From JAFAGX01 sp035624085 (lineage in GTDB: Bacteria > Acidobacteriota > Terriglobia > Terriglobales > Acidobacteriaceae): DNA of 34,693 nt. The stretch covers positions 1 through 34,693 of the forward strand of contig DASPSE010000086.1 of assembly GCA_035624085.1 (NCBI GenBank), read 5' to 3'. Made by a program: the position numbers and the translations under genes. The stretch's first letter is position 1. Every line of letters begins with the position of its first letter. This document shows, in pieces, positions 34,022-34,693 of this stretch. The notes under the pieces are model-generated. The model searched no databases. It was not told the DNA's origin and worked only from the letters and a program-made list of their open reading frames with translations.

Positions 34022-34693
34022 ATGAAATCCGTCATCGTCGGCACGGCCGGCCACATCGATCACGGTAAAACCGCGCTGGTCAAGGCGTTGACCGGTATCG
34101 ATGCCGACCGCCTGGAAGAAGAGAAGCGGCGCGGCATCACGATCGATATCGGCTTCGCGCATCTCGAGCTGCCCGCTCCTGACGGGGACGTTTTGCGTCT
34201 GGGCTTCGTGGACGTTCCTGGCCACGAACGCTTCGTACGAAACATGCTCGCCGGCGTAGGCGGAATTGATCTAGTGCTGCTCGTGATTGCAGCCGACGAA
34301 TCGATCAAGCCGCAAACTCGTGAGCATTTTGACATCTGCCGTCTGCTCTCTGTGCGCCGCGGGATCACCGTGCTTACGAAATCCGACCTTGTAGATCGGG
34401 AAACGCTGCAGGTCGTGCGGCTGGAGGTGGAAGATTTCTTGCGTGGGTCTTTCTTGGATACACCAAAGGCGCCGATAGTCGCCGTGAGTTCCCTGACCGG
34501 CGCGGGAATCGAGGACCTCAAGCGAGCCCTGGTTAAGGTCGCAGCCGAAATCCCTGCCAGAGATTCGAGCAGCCTTGCCCGCCTGCCGATTGATCGCGTG
34601 TTTACCATGAAGGGATTCGGAACGGTAATCACCGGAACTCTGATATCAGGCGCGGTGCACAAAGAGGACGAACTTGAAGTCTTTCCGCAAGGA
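34022..34693 (+). CDS. selB: Selenocysteine-specific elongation factor, N-terminal part (truncated by window edge)
   Basis: The visible 224 residues contain the GTPase domain of a SelB-type factor: GTAGHIDHGKTALVKALTG (P-loop), EEKRRGITIDIGFAHL, VDVPGHERFVRNMLAGVGG, LLVIAADESIKPQTREH and LTKSDLVD. The start of domain 2 follows with DRVFTMKGFGTVITGTLISG. The IDIGFAHL and IKPQTREH patterns are more like SelB than EF-Tu. SelB brings Sec-tRNA to UGA codons, so the organism likely encodes selenoproteins. selA, selC and selD are not in the window. Confidence 0.93.
   Translation, partial: MKSVIVGTAGHIDHGKTALVKALTGIDADRLEEEKRRGITIDIGFAHLELPAPDGDVLRLGFVDVPGHERFVRNMLAGVGGIDLVLLVIAADESIKPQTREHFDICRLLSVRRGITVLTKSDLVDRETLQVVRLEVEDFLRGSFLDTPKAPIVAVSSLTGAGIEDLKRALVKVAAEIPARDSSSLARLPIDRVFTMKGFGTVITGTLISGAVHKEDELEVFPQG

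Overview
The window looks like a chromosomal segment of an acidobacterium close to the Koribacter/Terriglobales group. This is inferred from gene content and style and was not tested by a search. Diderm lipid A genes (lpxD, an lpxL-type acyltransferase), lnt, a winged-helix/TPR CadC-like one-component regulator, SpoIIE-type phosphatase, secreted Sel1/TPR, TonB-C and pilin-like proteins, and several palindromic intergenic repeats all point that way. Genes are dense, with no tRNA, rRNA, CRISPR array, transposase or prophage gene recognised.

Layout. 1-5.5 kb: truncated lnt, a small membrane protein, a secreted M64 metallopeptidase, a MobB-like P-loop NTPase, lpxD, a 47-residue membrane peptide and lpxL. 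5.6-12 kb: CadC-like regulator divergent from a small exported protein, exported Sel1-repeat protein, LuxR-type regulator with a degenerate receiver, pilin-like protein and two unrecognised envelope proteins. 12-18.7 kb: P1/DmpA-type aminopeptidase, an overlapping pair (HEPN-like protein plus PD-(D/E)XK-like protein), a tRNA-dihydrouridine synthase carrying an in-frame repeat insertion, an MBL-fold hydrolase and a DPP-IV-like S9 peptidase. 18.8-25.5 kb: a two-gene corrinoid methyltransferase module (MttB-like, MttC-like), coiled-coil/zinc-ribbon protein, proline dehydrogenase, TonB-C protein, thioredoxin reductase and an exported unknown. 25.5-34.7 kb: membrane SpoIIE-type phosphatase, two near-perfect parS sites followed by parA and parB (chromosome segregation), purF and purL (purine synthesis), and the 5' part of selB.

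The most notable points are: (1) the HEPN/PD-(D/E)XK overlapping gene pair, the best candidate for an undescribed system; (2) a roughly 110-bp repeat family with one intergenic copy (3150-3262) and one read in frame inside dus (15118-15222), with a second, unrelated palindrome read in frame inside purL; (3) a recurrent TANNNT box 5-8 nt upstream of start codons that lack a Shine-Dalgarno, suggesting leaderless transcription; (4) a LuxR-family regulator whose receiver lacks the phospho-acceptor Asp and conserved Lys; (5) an MttB/MttC methyltransferase pair with no partner genes nearby and a CRP-like dyad upstream; (6) a perfect 12-bp inverted repeat placed over the GTG start of the Sel1 gene.

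Starts were chosen on Shine-Dalgarno, promoter position and family length. Several genes seem to use GTG or TTG. Functional calls are from sequence recognition only.
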